DNA of 64,000 bases from Rosa chinensis (GCF_002994745.2 NC_037090.1:5081501-5145500); one strand, 5' to 3'. Counted from the first letter of the stretch, positions 36,364 to 48,051 are shown. A program made the numbers and translations. Notes: a model not told the origin generated them from the letters alone.

Positions 36364-36955
36364 AGGGCTGTCAATTTTGACACGACCCGATAACACGACT
36401 TGAAACTCGCACGAAATAAAGCGGGTTGAACCCGCACGATTAAAAAGAGGGTCGGCCGTGGGTCAACCCGCCATGACCCATTTAATAAATGTTTTGGCCA
36501 CGGGTCAACCCGCCAACCCGAAGTGAACCCGAATAACCCGATTATGCTTCTTGAAATTTTAGACATTGGGAGTATTTGATCATAAGATTAGACAATTTGA
36601 AATATCTTGCTTTATAATTATTGGATTTAATTATTTATGAATATATATAATTATTTATATTCTTCGTATTGTGGAGTTTTTAGTTAATTTAATCAATTTC
36701 TGCATTTTTTTTAGTTAAATTGGTCGCATTGTTAACCCTTAAATGGGTCATTTTGTCTAACACGACACAACATATTTGTAAATGGGTTAAGCGGGTTGAA
36801 AACGGGTAACCCGTTTAATAAATAGGTTGGGTTTGAGTTTAAATTTTTGACACGATTATTAAATGGGTTGGGTTTGAGTTTATATTTTGCGACACGACAA
36901 ATATCTTGACCCGACATGAACCCAACTCGACACGACCCATTGCTCACCCCAGCAG
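36364..36955. mobile_element. probable degenerate hAT-like element
   Basis: Left end TAGGGCTGTCAATTTTGACA and right end ...CGACCCATTGCTCACCCC, with CACGACCCG / AACCCGCCA words in both subterminal regions and an AT-rich centre. The termini match only in part (TAGGG-TG--AA), and I find no target duplication. Confidence 0.5.
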
Positions 36956-38458
36956 AGGCCACAATCCATGTAGACTTGTTTTGTTTTTTTGAAACGACGA
37001 ACATTTTTTTTTTTTTTTTTTTTGAATAAAGGCCTAAATAAAATTATTACACCGATCCACAACAAATATTTTTTTTTAATATGGTTGTAGAAAATAATTT
37101 TCATTAAACAACATTTGCCGATTCATGGTGTTAAAGCTATCATTCTCTAGAATCTAACTTTTATTCTCCGTAACAGATTCAACTATTTCAAATTTGTACA
37201 TTATGTGTTTATCCGCGAATTTAATTATCTTTTCACTTGAAAAAGATATTTATGGTTTATTCTCCACTCATTTTGTCCGGATAGTTACTAAATTAAAAAA
37301 ACTTTCTATAAAAGTGTAAAACAAAGAATCTTCGAAAAGATGGAAATGGAAGAACTAATCCTTTAGGAATGTTTTCTGAAGATAAAAAAATAAGGGGGGG
37401 AATGTTTGACGATGACGTAAAGAGTAAGGTCACGCCGGCCTTCACACGCTTACCAAAATGGCAAAATCACCTATCCTTTTCTTTCCTACTTTTATTTTCA
37501 GCAAAAGTAAAAAAGAAAAAGAAAAGAAACAACACTCTCTTTCAGCCTCTGAATGAGCTTGTCCTCCCATATTCTTCCATTATTTATGTCACACCAAGGC
37601 TTAATATCTAATTTTATAACTTTATTAATAGTATCATAAATATTTATAATGAAAATTCTACTCAATGTATATGTACTTTAATAGCAGACAAGGCTATAAC
37701 ATCAAATCAACTTTTTTGATCTCCGCTTTGAACTCGACCCGACCTGATTTACCACTAGATAAAACCAGTCTATGTCAATATTAATGTGGTGTATTTGATC
37801 CGCCGTAAACAAATTTTTTATTAATTATATGATTGAGCTTTTATACAAATAATTTCAGAAACTTGAGTCATTTAACACTTTCCTAATATTTATCACATTT
37901 GTATCTTAAAATTAATCCCCGATATGTATTTTTAATCATATTTATAATTCATCAATTAATTTAATATAATCTAATATTTATCTACAAGAGAATTTCATAT
38001 CTTGAACGTTCTTGTTAGAGAAGCCAATACATCCACTGAATCACTTATCATGATTACTTTAACTTTATACTTTTATGGTATAGACACGGTCGATTATCAA
38101 AACAAACTCTTTATTCATTATATGGTTTAATTCTGAATAACTAATAACATATAAAACAAAAGATAAAAAAGAAAACCGCGTGTTGCTTAAGCAGTATTCC
38201 ATTTGGCAATAGCATAAAGCATCTAAGATTTATTATTTTTAATTACTTCTTACGCTCCCCACGTCACACGCATGAAACACGTAGAAGAGAACTATATCCT
38301 ACACCTTCTAGGCGACCCCGGAATCCAGAACTCCCCAAACTGCACTGGAATCTCACTCGCTAAAACAATGCAACCACCCGCGTTCTAAAGGGCAAACTCG
38401 TAATTCCCCACCTCTACGAAGCTTCGCCTTTCATTATTCTTGCTCCACAGTCCGTTCC
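36956..38458. other. spacer and SRC2-like promoter region
   Basis: AT-rich, with A- and T-runs (37006-37024). No gene. Close to the SRC2-like gene, CCACGTCACACG (about 38258) and ACACGTAG (about 38278) contain ACGT cores of the ABRE/G-box type. Confidence 0.5.
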
Positions 38459-38540
38459 TATATATAACCCCCACCTCCTCCACCTTCCTCTCCAAAAATT
38501 ACAGTTCTCTGATTCTCTCTCTCTCTCTCTCTCTCTTCAA
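38459..38540 (+). promoter_or_regulatory. TATA box and CT leader of the SRC2-like gene
   Basis: TATATATAA at 38459-38467, then a CT run at about 38513-38535, then the ATG at 38589. The spacing suits a short 5' UTR. Confidence 0.7.
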
Positions 38541-38588
38541 TCTAAATCTCGAGATCTTCAACAATATCCGATTCGATCTTCATCATCA

Positions 38589-39452
38589 ATGGATTGCAGG
38601 CCTTTGGAAATAACGGTGTTCGGCGCCAATGACATCAAGGACGTCAACATGTTCTCCAAGATGGACGTCTACGCCGCCGTCTCCGTCTCCGGTAACGGCT
38701 TCAGGAAGCAGAAGCTCCGCACCCCCGTCCACAAAGACGCCGGCACCAACCCCAAATGGAACCACACCCTCAAGTTCACCCTCGACAACTCCGCCCTCGA
38801 CCGCCTCAAAATCAAAATCAAGCTCATCTCTGACCGCACCTTCGGCGAGACCAAGATCGGAAAGGCCGTGGTTCCGGTCAAGGACCTCCTGCAAAACGAG
38901 AAGAACGACAAGCACGTGACCTACCCGGTGGTGACTGCCAAGGGGAGACCCAAAGGCAGCGTCAGTTTCGGGTACAAGTTCGGCGAGAAATTCACGGCGC
39001 CTCTTCCGGTCCAGCATGAGGCCCACAAGAAGGCCCACCAGCCCGTTGTGGCGTACCCGGTCGGTCATGCCGGGTCGAGCTCCGCTTACCCGCCACCCGG
39101 CGTGGCCCACCCGGTCTATCATCCTTACCCGCCTCAGCCACAACCGGGCTACGGGTACCCGCCGCAGCAGCAGCAACCGGGCTACGGGTACCCGCCGCAG
39201 CAGCAACCGGGCTACGGGTACCCGCCGCAGCAGCAGGCCGGGTACGGGCACCCGCCGGTAGTGCAGCCGGGTTATGGGTACGTGCAGCAGCCGCAGAAGC
39301 CCAAAAGAGGAGGAGGAGGGAACATGGCGCTTGGGTTGGGAGCGGGACTGTTGGGTGGGTTGCTGATCGGAGATATGGTTTCCGATGTCGGTGAGATGGC
39401 GGCGTATGATGCTGGTTATGATGATGCTTTGGGTGGTGGGTTTGATTTCTAG
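38589..39452 (+). CDS. SRC2: SRC2-like C2-domain protein
   Basis: Intronless, 287 residues. An N-terminal C2 domain (about residues 4-140) begins CRPLEITVFGANDIKDVN and contains FSKMDVYAAVSVSG, NPKWNHTLKFTL, KIKLISDRTFGETKIG, and a GYKFGEKF end. Then comes a Pro/Gln/Gly/Tyr-rich region with imperfect PPQQQPGYGY repeats, a basic KPKRGGGG, and a Gly/Leu-rich hydrophobic stretch near the C-terminus, ending in an acidic GYDDALGGGFDF. Soybean SRC2 is cold-induced; Arabidopsis SRC2 moves from ER to vacuole and activates RBOHF. These roles are family knowledge. A tandem paralogue lies 5.2 kb downstream. From memory, Arabidopsis SRC2 is next to JMJ24, as here in the wider window. Confidence 0.92.
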   Translation: MDCRPLEITVFGANDIKDVNMFSKMDVYAAVSVSGNGFRKQKLRTPVHKDAGTNPKWNHTLKFTLDNSALDRLKIKIKLISDRTFGETKIGKAVVPVKDLLQNEKNDKHVTYPVVTAKGRPKGSVSFGYKFGEKFTAPLPVQHEAHKKAHQPVVAYPVGHAGSSSAYPPPGVAHPVYHPYPPQPQPGYGYPPQQQQPGYGYPPQQQPGYGYPPQQQAGYGHPPVVQPGYGYVQQPQKPKRGGGGNMALGLGAGLLGGLLIGDMVSDVGEMAAYDAGYDDALGGGFDF

Positions 39453-39991
39453 AAGGTTTTCTAGAATTGGGGTTTCCATTTGTTTGATTTGTTACGTTTG
39501 TTTTCGGTTCTTATTTGTAGTTTAGTTTTTATGAGTATGTAAATGGGAGACTTTGAGAAGGTTTTGAGGGTTTATGTGACGCTCAATAAATCAATGGAGG
39601 TTTATACCTTCTTGCCTATAATGGATGTATATATTTGATTTCTTGACTACTATCAGTTATTTGCTTGTGGTTGAAGTTAGGAATTCGGCCTAACTTCGGT
39701 TTGGTTTGAGCAATTGCTGAAGAACAAGCTTGAAGTTTTGGAATTGTGTTATGCTGTAGAGGTCAAATTTGTTTGAAGGGAGCATGTACCATTCATCCAC
39801 CTAGTTGTTGTGGATGCCACTTTCTTTCTTTTGTCGGTGGCGATTAAATTGATGGTTCTTGTCGTAATCAGATTGATTAGAAACATAAACAAACAAGTAA
39901 CATCGAATTAATTAAGGTGAATACAAACATAAACAAACATGGCATTACATATGAAATTGGTGACCTTAAGTGACAGTGTTGCCAAATGCCA
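39453..39991. other. SRC2-like 3' UTR and spacer
   Basis: T-rich 3' flank. No further gene before the hAT element. Confidence 0.5.
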
Positions 39992-40205
39992 ATTAGTATT
40001 AGGCCTCATCAAAAAGCCCGCGGATCAAGTGGGCCGATGGAGGCCCGCCGGCCCTGAGGGCTTTTAGCCCGGCCCGGCCCGTCAAAAAACCCGCAAAAGC
40101 CCGCCTCGGTGGGCCGAGGCCGGCCCGCCTAAAGCCCGCAAAAACCCGGCCCGGCCCGTAGGCCCGGCCCGTAAAAGCCCGCTTGGCCCGGCCCGTAAAA
40201 GCCCA

Positions 40206-40208
40206 TAA

Positions 40209-40247
<39 letters not shown>

Positions 40248-40321
40248 GATTTGTGTGTGTGTGTGTTTATAAATATATATATACACACACTCACACATAG
40301 ATATATATTTGTGTGTGTGTT

Positions 40322-40354
<33 letters not shown>

Positions 40355-40509
40355 TATATATATATAGAAAAGATATATATGCATTACCGCATAATAAATA
40401 TATATATATATATATATATATAGATATATATTATATGTGTGTGTGTTTATATATATATATATATATATATAATTATATATATAGATATATATATGTGTGT
40501 GTGTGTGTT

Positions 40510-40574
<65 letters not shown>

Positions 40575-40704
40575 TTATATATATATATATATAGAGAGAG
40601 ATATATATATGTGTGTGTGTGTGTTTATATATATATATATATAATTATATATATAGATATATATATGTGTGTGTGTGTTTATATATATATATATATAGAG
40701 ATAG

Positions 40705-40738
<34 letters not shown>

Positions 40739-40756
40739 TTATATATATATAGAGAG

Positions 40757-40788
<32 letters not shown>

Positions 40789-40789
40789 T

Positions 40790-40833
<44 letters not shown>

Positions 40834-40845
40834 GAAGTTCTTATA
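40206..40845. repeat. compound AT/GT/AG microsatellite block
   Basis: About 640 bases of (AT)n, (GT)n and (AG)n in alternation. A composite word TGTGTGTTTATATATATA recurs at least eight times, so the block itself has higher-order repetition. Open frames here are low-complexity Tyr/Ile/Cys/Val and not genes. Confidence 0.95.
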
Positions 40846-40896
40846 ATTCTATTATTCTATATAGAATATGTGCATATATATATATATTCTACATAT

Positions 40897-42636
40897 CGGT
40901 TGACCAATTCGATCGGATTCGAAAATATGGTAAAATTAGCTAAATTTTGTACCACACTTATAATTTATTGTAATAAACTCATCCAACGGTCGGTTTTTCC
41001 ATTTTCTTTGAATTGATATGGGTTGCTCTTTGGAGTATATGATATATAAATATAGGTTTATAAGAATAACTAAGTTTGACCTAGTTGATCGAATTCGAAA
41101 CGATAACCAAATTGGCTGGATTTTCTACAACCACCATAAAACATTACAATCTCTCAATCGAACGGTCGGTTTCTCTGAATTCATTTTCCACTTCATGATT
41201 GCTTTAGAATGAACCTAAACAATTTAAATACAATGAATATGTCATACAATTTTAGGAGGAAAATTGGTATAGACCAATGTGTTTGTAATTAAAATTAATT
41301 TTTTTTATCTTATGTCCACGCACATCCATTGATGGAATATATACAAACGTGATGTGAAAAAATAAGCACGTTTCGAGGTTGTCACGGCATCGGTCAACCA
41401 ATAAAACATATAAGTGTCTACGGTTGACTAATCCGATCGGATTCGAAAATATGGTGAAATTGGCTAAATTTTGTACCACACTTATAATTTATTGTAATAA
41501 ACTCATCCAACGGTCGGTTTTTCCATTTTCTTTGAATTGATATGGGTTGCTCTTTGGAGTATATGATATATAAATATAGGTTTATAAGAGTAACTAAGTT
41601 TGACCTAGTTGATCGAATTCGAAACGATAACCAAATTGGCTGGATTTTCTACAACCACCATAAAACATTACAATCTCTCAATCGAGCGGTTGGTTTCTCT
41701 GAATTCATTTTCCACTTCATGATTGCTTTAGAATGAACCTAAACAATTTAAATACAATGAATATGTCATACAACTTTAGGAGGAAAATTGGTATAGACCA
41801 ATGTGTTTGTAATTAAAATTAATTTTTTTTATCTTATGTCCACGCACATCCATTGATGGAATATATACAAATGTGATGTGAAAAAATAAGCACGTTTCGA
41901 GGTTGTCACGGCATCGGTCAACCAATAAAACATATAAGTGTCTACGGTTGACTAATCCGATCGGATTCGAAAATATGGTGAAATTGGCTAAATTTTGTAC
42001 CACACTTATAATTTATTGTAATAAACTCATCCAACGGTCGGTTTTTCCATTTTCTTTGAATTGATATGGGTTGCTCTTTGGAGTATATGATATATAAATA
42101 TAGGTTTATAAGAGTAACTAAGTTTGACCTAGTTGATCGAATTCGAACCGATAACCAAATTGGCTGGATTTTCTACAACCACCATAAAACATTACAATCT
42201 CTCAATCGAGCGGTTGGTTTCTCTGAATTCATTTTCCACTTCATGATTGCTTTAGAATGAACCTAAACAATTTAAATACAATGAATATGTCATACAACTT
42301 TAGGAGGAAAATTGGTATAGACCAATGTGTTTGTAATTAAAATTAATTTTTTTTTATCTTATGTCCACGCACATCCATTGATGGAATATATACAAATGTG
42401 ATGTGAAAAAATAAGCACGTTTCGAGGTTGTTACGGCATCGGTCAACCAATAAAACATATAAGTGTCTACGGTTGACTAATCCGATCGGATTCGAAAATA
42501 TGGTGAAATTGGCTAAATTTTTTACCACACTCATAATTTATTGTAATAAACTCATCCAGCGGTCGGTTTTTTCATTTTCTTTGAATTGATAGGGGTTGCT
42601 CTTTGGAGTGTATGATATATAAATATAGATTTATAA
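40897..42636. repeat. tandem repeat, 524-bp period, three full copies and a partial fourth
   Basis: CGGTTGAC marks the start of successive units at 40897, 41421, 41945 and 42470. Units 2 and 3 are nearly identical; unit 1 is a little more diverged. The fourth breaks off at about 42636. No unit has a start-to-stop frame longer than about 75 codons. Confidence 0.95.
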
Positions 42637-43057
42637 AAAATGAGTGTCTTTAAAAATTTATTTATCAATAAATTAGTATCTATATATAAATATAGATTTT
42701 TTTTGGTACAATATAGTTATATAGATATGTTATCTTTGGTTGTATTTGATCATTATCCATTGAATTTCCAAAGCTTGATTAAAAAAAAAAATACTTGTGT
42801 CTTTAAATATTTATTTATAAATAAAGCCCGCAAGGCCCGGCCCAAAAAAGCCCGCAAGGCCAAGCCCGGCCCGGCCCGAAAAAGCCCGCAAGGCCCGCTT
42901 TATATGGACGGGCTTGGATCCTTTGATTTTTAATAAAGCCCGGCCCGGCCCGGCCCGCAATTAATTAAAAATATAGCAAGGCCCGGCCCGGCCCAAGCCC
43001 GCTATGAATGGGCCAGGCCGGGCCCGGCCCGGCCCGTTGACGACCCCTAATTAGTAT

Positions 43058-43109
43058 GAAGTATGAAGCATAAAAGTTTTAGGACCGTGGCACATAGGCA
43101 CTATGACAG

Positions 43110-43141
<32 letters not shown>

Positions 43142-44532
43142 TTGGAGAATATGACAGTTCTATTTTTCAAGATAGAGAATTCAAAATCAACAGTGTAACT
43201 GAACTGATCAAGAACTTAATAAATAATAACACTTGAGTGTCAATGAGTCAACTAAACAAATATAGAATTCATACAAATAGTGGTCAACTGTGTGATAATG
43301 TTGTTCAACCTCCAAAAACTCTCTTCTCTATGGTCTTTTGGGCTTTTCTATTGGAGTTTGTTATTTTAGGTTTGTAGTGAACTAGTGTCTGATCTAAGAA
43401 AAGGCAAAATATTATATGACTTGAAGAAAATGAACCGTCTTCAAGGTTTCATGTATAATTTGAATTAAATTTAAATCAGGTGTCAATGTCATTCATCACA
43501 TGCCAGAATGACCATTACATACCCTTCTGCTGCATTCAACTAAACAGATCAAGAAAGTGTGGTAGTACCCACGATGATACATAGAAATAGGTCCACTCAT
43601 TAAATATCAAATTTACAGAGACTAATGTAAACCCTCTTTTAGTACTACTCTAAGGTTTCATGCATATGAATTGAAGGAGTCTTGGTCATTTCATATTTCT
43701 ATTTCAACTTTAGGGTTTTTGGCTCTTTCCCTCTCATTGTGTTTATTTATCCAATCACTACCAGCCTAAATTCTTTTCTTGCCGTGAAGAATACTACCAC
43801 TTCCGTGATGCAACCACAACGAGCCTCCCGTTTCAAGACACTTTCTTTTCAATAATTGAATGAGAGGTGTACGCATGCTTTCTAAATCTACTAGAGATAC
43901 TTTACATTTCAGTATGGCTATGAAATGGTTTATTTGTCGAGATCTAATGTTATGAGTGCAAGATATTAAGTAATCAAGTAGCACGATGCACATGTAGAAA
44001 ATAGTCACTTTATTCTCTTTCGTTGTGCTCTGCCAATCCGCTTTTTGATTTATGAAAAAATCTTACGTCAAAGTTTTCTTGTTTCGAATCTATCTCAGGG
44101 AACTGGCACTCAAAGGAGATGATCCAAATAAGAAGAGTAGAGTTCTGGTAACGAAAGTCGGAAACAGTGCTTTACACCTACGTACGCCTTAACAATGACA
44201 TATTTTTTATGTTTTGCTAGTATTATGCTATTCCCAATGGAGATGGAAGTGTGTCAAATTTCAAATTATAACTTATCGGAAACTTGTATATTGTGTCAAA
44301 TTTAGATTATTGAAAAATATTAGCACTTCACTTCTCAATCTCACAACAGGAACGCATCTAATTAAATTGCCTTGAACCCGAAGCTATAGAGGTGGACAAC
44401 AAGCTAGTCTAGGCTGACTAGGTAAGACGAGATCATTCCTTAAACAATTAAATTAGGAAAGTCCAGTTCCACACACACAAATAATCTCATCTTCAATCCA
44501 TTATCCTACTACAAATAGGTAAAGCTTCTTTC
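43058..44532. other. spacer upstream of the second SRC2-like copy
   Basis: AT-rich with an (AT)n and T run (43112-43142). No gene recognised. Confidence 0.55.
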
Positions 44533-44575
44533 TATATATCCTACTACACATAGGTAAAGCTTATTCTAATCTCAC
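44395..44575 (+). promoter_or_regulatory. promoter of the second SRC2-like copy, duplicated elsewhere
   Basis: A TATATAT box lies at 44533-44539, 80 bases before the ATG. The 44398-44530 stretch (AACAAG...CTACAAATAGGTAAAGCTTC) recurs at 57592-57745. Within the promoter CTAC(A)AATAGGTAAAGCTT is itself repeated in tandem (44509-44527 and 44544-44563). Confidence 0.6.
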
Positions 44576-44618
44576 AAGTTCGCTCCCTAAGAATTTTCAA
44601 GAATTGGATTCAGTTTCA

Positions 44619-45236
44619 ATGGATTGCAGGACCTTGGAACTAAGGCTGTTATCGGCTGACCAGATCAAGAACGTCAACAACTTCTCCACGATGGACGTCT
44701 ACGCCGTCGTTTCAGTCTCCGGCGGAGCCGACAAGCACAAGTTCATCACACCCATCCACAAAAACTGCGGCACCCACCCCAGATGGAACCACTCCCCCTT
44801 CACTTTCACTCTCGACGACGCCGCTCTTAACCAGAACCGCCTCACGCTTAAGATCAAGCTCATCTCCGACCGAATCCTCAAGGAAACCAAGATCGGAAAG
44901 GCCGTCATTCCGGTGAGTCAGCTGCTAGAAAATAGTGGCAAGGACAACATCCCGTACGTGACCTACACGGTTTTAAGGCCCAAGGAGAAACCCCAGGGCT
45001 ACGTCACTTTTGTTTACAAGTTCGGCGAGAAATTTTGGGCTCCTCTTCCCGTTCAGCCCAAGGCCCAAAAGGAGGTTCTCGAGCAGCCAAGGAGTTTGAT
45101 GTCCATGCCACATCCGCAGGCCGAGTATGAGTACTCGTCACTTTTGCATTTGAGTTATGGGTATCCGTTACAGCCGCAAGCCGAGTACGAGTACTCGTCG
45201 ATTGTGCAACAAAATTACGGGTACCCGATACAATAA
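44619..45236 (+). CDS. truncated SRC2-like C2-domain paralogue
   Basis: 205 residues from ATG 44619, whose context TTTCAATGGATTGC matches the first SRC2-like copy; an in-frame TTG at 44604 is not needed. The C2 domain is intact: CRTLELRLLSADQIKNVN, FSTMDVYAVVSVSG, HPRWNHS, KIKLISDR, FVYKFGEKFWAPLPVQ. The Pro/Gln/Tyr tail is short and becomes YGYPIQ-stop. The Gly/Leu hydrophobic segment and acidic end of copy 1 are absent from this frame. Remnants of that end lie in another frame at 45284-45348, so the paralogue is 3'-truncated by frameshift. The C2 part could still be made. Confidence 0.75.
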   Translation: MDCRTLELRLLSADQIKNVNNFSTMDVYAVVSVSGGADKHKFITPIHKNCGTHPRWNHSPFTFTLDDAALNQNRLTLKIKLISDRILKETKIGKAVIPVSQLLENSGKDNIPYVTYTVLRPKEKPQGYVTFVYKFGEKFWAPLPVQPKAQKEVLEQPRSLMSMPHPQAEYEYSSLLHLSYGYPLQPQAEYEYSSIVQQNYGYPIQ

Positions 45237-45283
45237 TCCGGTCACAGGTACCCCGTACCCCTCACAGTAACCGGACTATTAGG

Positions 45284-45348
45284 GAGGACATGGCTGCTTG
45301 TGATGCTGGTTATATTGATGGGTTCGGAGATGACTTTTTGACTTCCAG
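45284..45348 (+). pseudogene. out-of-frame remnant of the SRC2 C-terminus
   Basis: EDMAACDAGYIDGFGDDF in frame 2 relative to the upstream C2 frame. It parallels GEMAAYDAGYDDALGGGFDF of copy 1. It shows that the paralogue once had the full tail. Confidence 0.8.
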
Positions 45349-46016
45349 AAATTTTACCATCTTGGGGGGTTTTAAATTGTTAATTTCGTTAAGTAATGTA
45401 AATAGGGAGACTATGGAGTACCTCCTTACCTGATTTCATGTTCAACAAATTCTAGTTTCATTTGCCAGGAAAAAAAAAAAAAAATCTAGTTTCACATAGT
45501 TGCTTATGGTTGAAGTTATTGGTTTATCTGTCATGTTACTGTAGTTATTGGGATTTTGTTGTCTCCATTGTATATCAAATTGAATCCTAGTTTGCTTCAA
45601 ACCTCTCATGTGAACATAAATTGAATATTCGATCGACATTTACCGAGATACTACAATGTACAGACGAAAAAAAAAAATACTACAATCTAAAGAAAAAATT
45701 AACTTTTGTTTACCTAACTTCTCGATTTCTATAATAAGGTCTATTTCTTGCCCACAATACCATTAGCACTTCAGTCGATTCATCCTGTTGTATAGTCTCA
45801 TGAATTGAACTAAATAAATTTATATCGTTTAATAATTCAATTGCATTATGACATTTCTAATTAACACATGACAATGATCATGGAGTTGTGGGGACAATTG
45901 GTTGGAGAACCTAGCTAGCTAGATAGACAGACATGTAAAGATCACCAAGGAGAAACAACAAAATCGAAAATTCATATCAAACATGTACGTCTACGTACGT
46001 GATCGATCAAATTTAT
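45349..46016. other. spacer between SRC2 paralogue and MULE
   Basis: AT-rich, A-runs at 45470-45483 and 45667-45677. No gene seen. Confidence 0.55.
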
Positions 46017-46129
46017 GGGGCCGTGACCACTTACCCAATTTTAACCTAAAAATTGCCCACTTGCTCCACTAAGAGTTTTTTGACCCCATTTACCCAATCT
46101 AACTTCTACTGACATAATTACCCTCATTT

Positions 46130-46176
<47 letters not shown>

Positions 46177-47292
46177 CCCTCACCGATTCTCTCTCTCTCT
46201 CTCTCTCTCCCCCTTCCCCCCCAGCCGGACTGCCAGATGTTGAGCCACGACGCCTTCAGCACCATCTTCTCCGAGATCGGTGTCGGCAAGCATGTCCCAG
46301 GCGTAATCTTCGCCGAACTCGAGCCCACCGTCAAAGCCCACCATCTTCTTCTCCGAGATCGGTGCCGGCAAGCATATCCCAGGCGTAATCTTCGCCGACC
46401 TCGAGCCCACACTCAAATCCCACCATCTTATTCTCCGAGATCGATGCCGGCAAGCATGTCCTAGGCGTAATCTTCGCCGACCTCAAGCCTACCGTCAAAG
46501 CCCATCGTCCCAGTCGCTGCTGCTCGTGCTTGAAGCACCCGGAGTCGCTGGTCCCGATGTGGGAATTCGGGTCGGGTTTGTTTGATGGTCTACTGGGGGG
46601 CAGTAGACACATTATTGGCCCCCAGTAGACTTTGATACGAGGGACATGGATCACTATAGTGTGGTGTTTTGATAAGTTACATGTTGTTTTCTGTGTATTA
46701 AAGTCAAATTATCTGTGAATCCTACAAAAAGGTGCATTTTTGGTGGTCTATTGGGAGGCAGTAGAAACATTAGACTTTGTATTGGGGGGCAATAATATGA
46801 TTACTGGGGGGCAGTAATATGATTATAAATTGATCAATTGTTCCTGTAGTGTATTCATTTTGGTTTTGGGAGTTCATACAATTCACTGGGCGTCAATAAT
46901 ATGATTTTTCGGAGGCAATAATATGATTACTGGGGGGCAGTAATATGATTACTGGGGGGCAATAATAGCCGGATTCTGGAATCCGGTCACCTGTCGTCGG
47001 AATCCGGTCACCGTTCGCCGGAGTCCAGTCACCGTTCGCCGGAGTCCAGTCACCGGTTGCCGGAGACTGCGCCGGCCACTAGTCACCGTAGCACAGCAAG
47101 GTGGAAGGTGAGTTCTCCCTCTAAGGGAGAAAGAAGGAGAGGGCAAAAAAGTCTAAAAAAAAAAGAAAAAAGAATTAATTGGGTAAAGGGGAAATAATCC
47201 CTTAGAGTGTTTTGGGTAAATGGGGTTAAAAAACAGTTGTTGGAGCAAGTGGGCAATTTTTAGCCTAAAATCGGGTAAATGATCATTTTCCC
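46017..47292. mobile_element. 1.28-kb non-autonomous MULE with 9-bp target duplication
   Basis: Inverted termini of about 60 bases: left ATTTTAACCTAAAAATTGCC, right in reverse ATTTTAGGCTAAAAATTGCC, both followed by CACTTGCTCCA. A 9-bp repeat CAAATTTAT flanks it (46008-46016 and 47293-47301). The interior has CT runs, a GC-rich 82-bp tandem repeat, GGGGGCAATAATATGATTACT repeats and CCGGAGTCCAGTCACC repeats. No transposase. Same family as the element at 11.36-13.44 kb. Confidence 0.85.
46262..46509. repeat. 82-bp tandem repeat, three copies, inside the MULE
   Basis: CCGAGATCGGTG-type starts at 46271, 46353 and 46435 give an exact 82-base period. GC-rich, unlike the rest of the spacer. Frames are open in more than one register because 82 is not a multiple of three. 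Confidence 0.9.
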
Positions 47293-47301
47293 CAAATTTA
47301 T

Positions 47302-48014
47302 TGAGCTAGAGAAACTCAGAATCTTAATCCAACAAGCATTTGGGAATTGGAAACATCAATGACAAACACCACGTACGTTGCTTGAGTCATCTACTTTAAA
47401 TGACCACTGAATCATACTTTGGTATGATGTGCATCTGATTTCCACCAATAATGAATATCAAGCTAGCCAGCTAGGGTAAAAGTTTATACATTTCTATATA
47501 GTACTGTTGGGGTACATAGCCACCATGCACATAGTGCAGGAAAGATATATAACAAATCTTTGAAGTGTTGAATACGACTGTTGGACCTAGCTTGGTGGGG
47601 TTTGTTGCTCTTTCAATGGTGGGATTCTTAAGAGTGGGAATATTATTTGCAGTAGGTTCTGACCTTATATCTCTTTGAAAGATTTTTTTTTTTGGTAAAT
47701 ATTCACCCCATAGAAATATTATTAATCATATATGCTTTAATTAGAGGTACTATCTGTCGTCCTTGCTCTTATAACGTACGTCGTGCATGTGATATTGATG
47801 GATCGAGCACTATGCAGGGTTGCAGGCATGCGTGCCAATATTTATCCAAGATAAAAGTAAATTAATGGGGACGAAATGTACCCCATGCATGCAAACATCA
47901 CGGTCATCACCACGCGTACGTACTATTATTACATATATCACAAGCTATCAAGCCGAAGGATTGAGAAGGTTCCCATAACAATTATTGAGACATGTGTGTG
48001 AAGCAAAGCAGTAG

Positions 48015-48051
<37 letters not shown>

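Larger units (their letters stand above)
40000..43049. mobile_element. 3050-bp non-autonomous hAT element carrying satellite DNA
   Basis: Starts TAGGCCTCATCAA and ends ...TTGACGACCCCTA. Perfect 8-bp target duplication ATTAGTAT at 39992-39999 and 43050-43057. Both subterminal regions (40010-40205 and 42825-43040) are packed with GGCCCGGCCCG and AAGCCCGC words, in opposite orientation. The interior holds compound microsatellites and 524-bp tandem repeats in place of a transposase. Confidence 0.92.

Noticed and set aside
36364..36955. full hAT element call
   Set aside because: The ends are only partly complementary and no 8-bp target duplication is present, so I kept it as a low-confidence remnant.
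38586..39479. 297-codon open frame antisense to the SRC2-like gene
   Set aside because: It mirrors the GC-rich SRC2 coding sequence; its Arg/Leu/Val repeats are the complement of the Pro/Gln/Tyr repeats, and the sense frame has clear C2 homology.
40309..40943. several long open frames rich in Tyr, Ile, Cys and Val
   Set aside because: They are translations of AT/GT microsatellites inside the hAT element.
40897..42636. regular repeats that might be a CRISPR array
   Set aside because: The period is 524 bp without short repeat/unique spacer structure, in a plant nuclear genome; it is a tandem satellite.
44604..44618. upstream in-frame TTG start for the SRC2 paralogue
   Set aside because: The ATG at 44619 has the same context and protein start (MDCR) as the intact copy.
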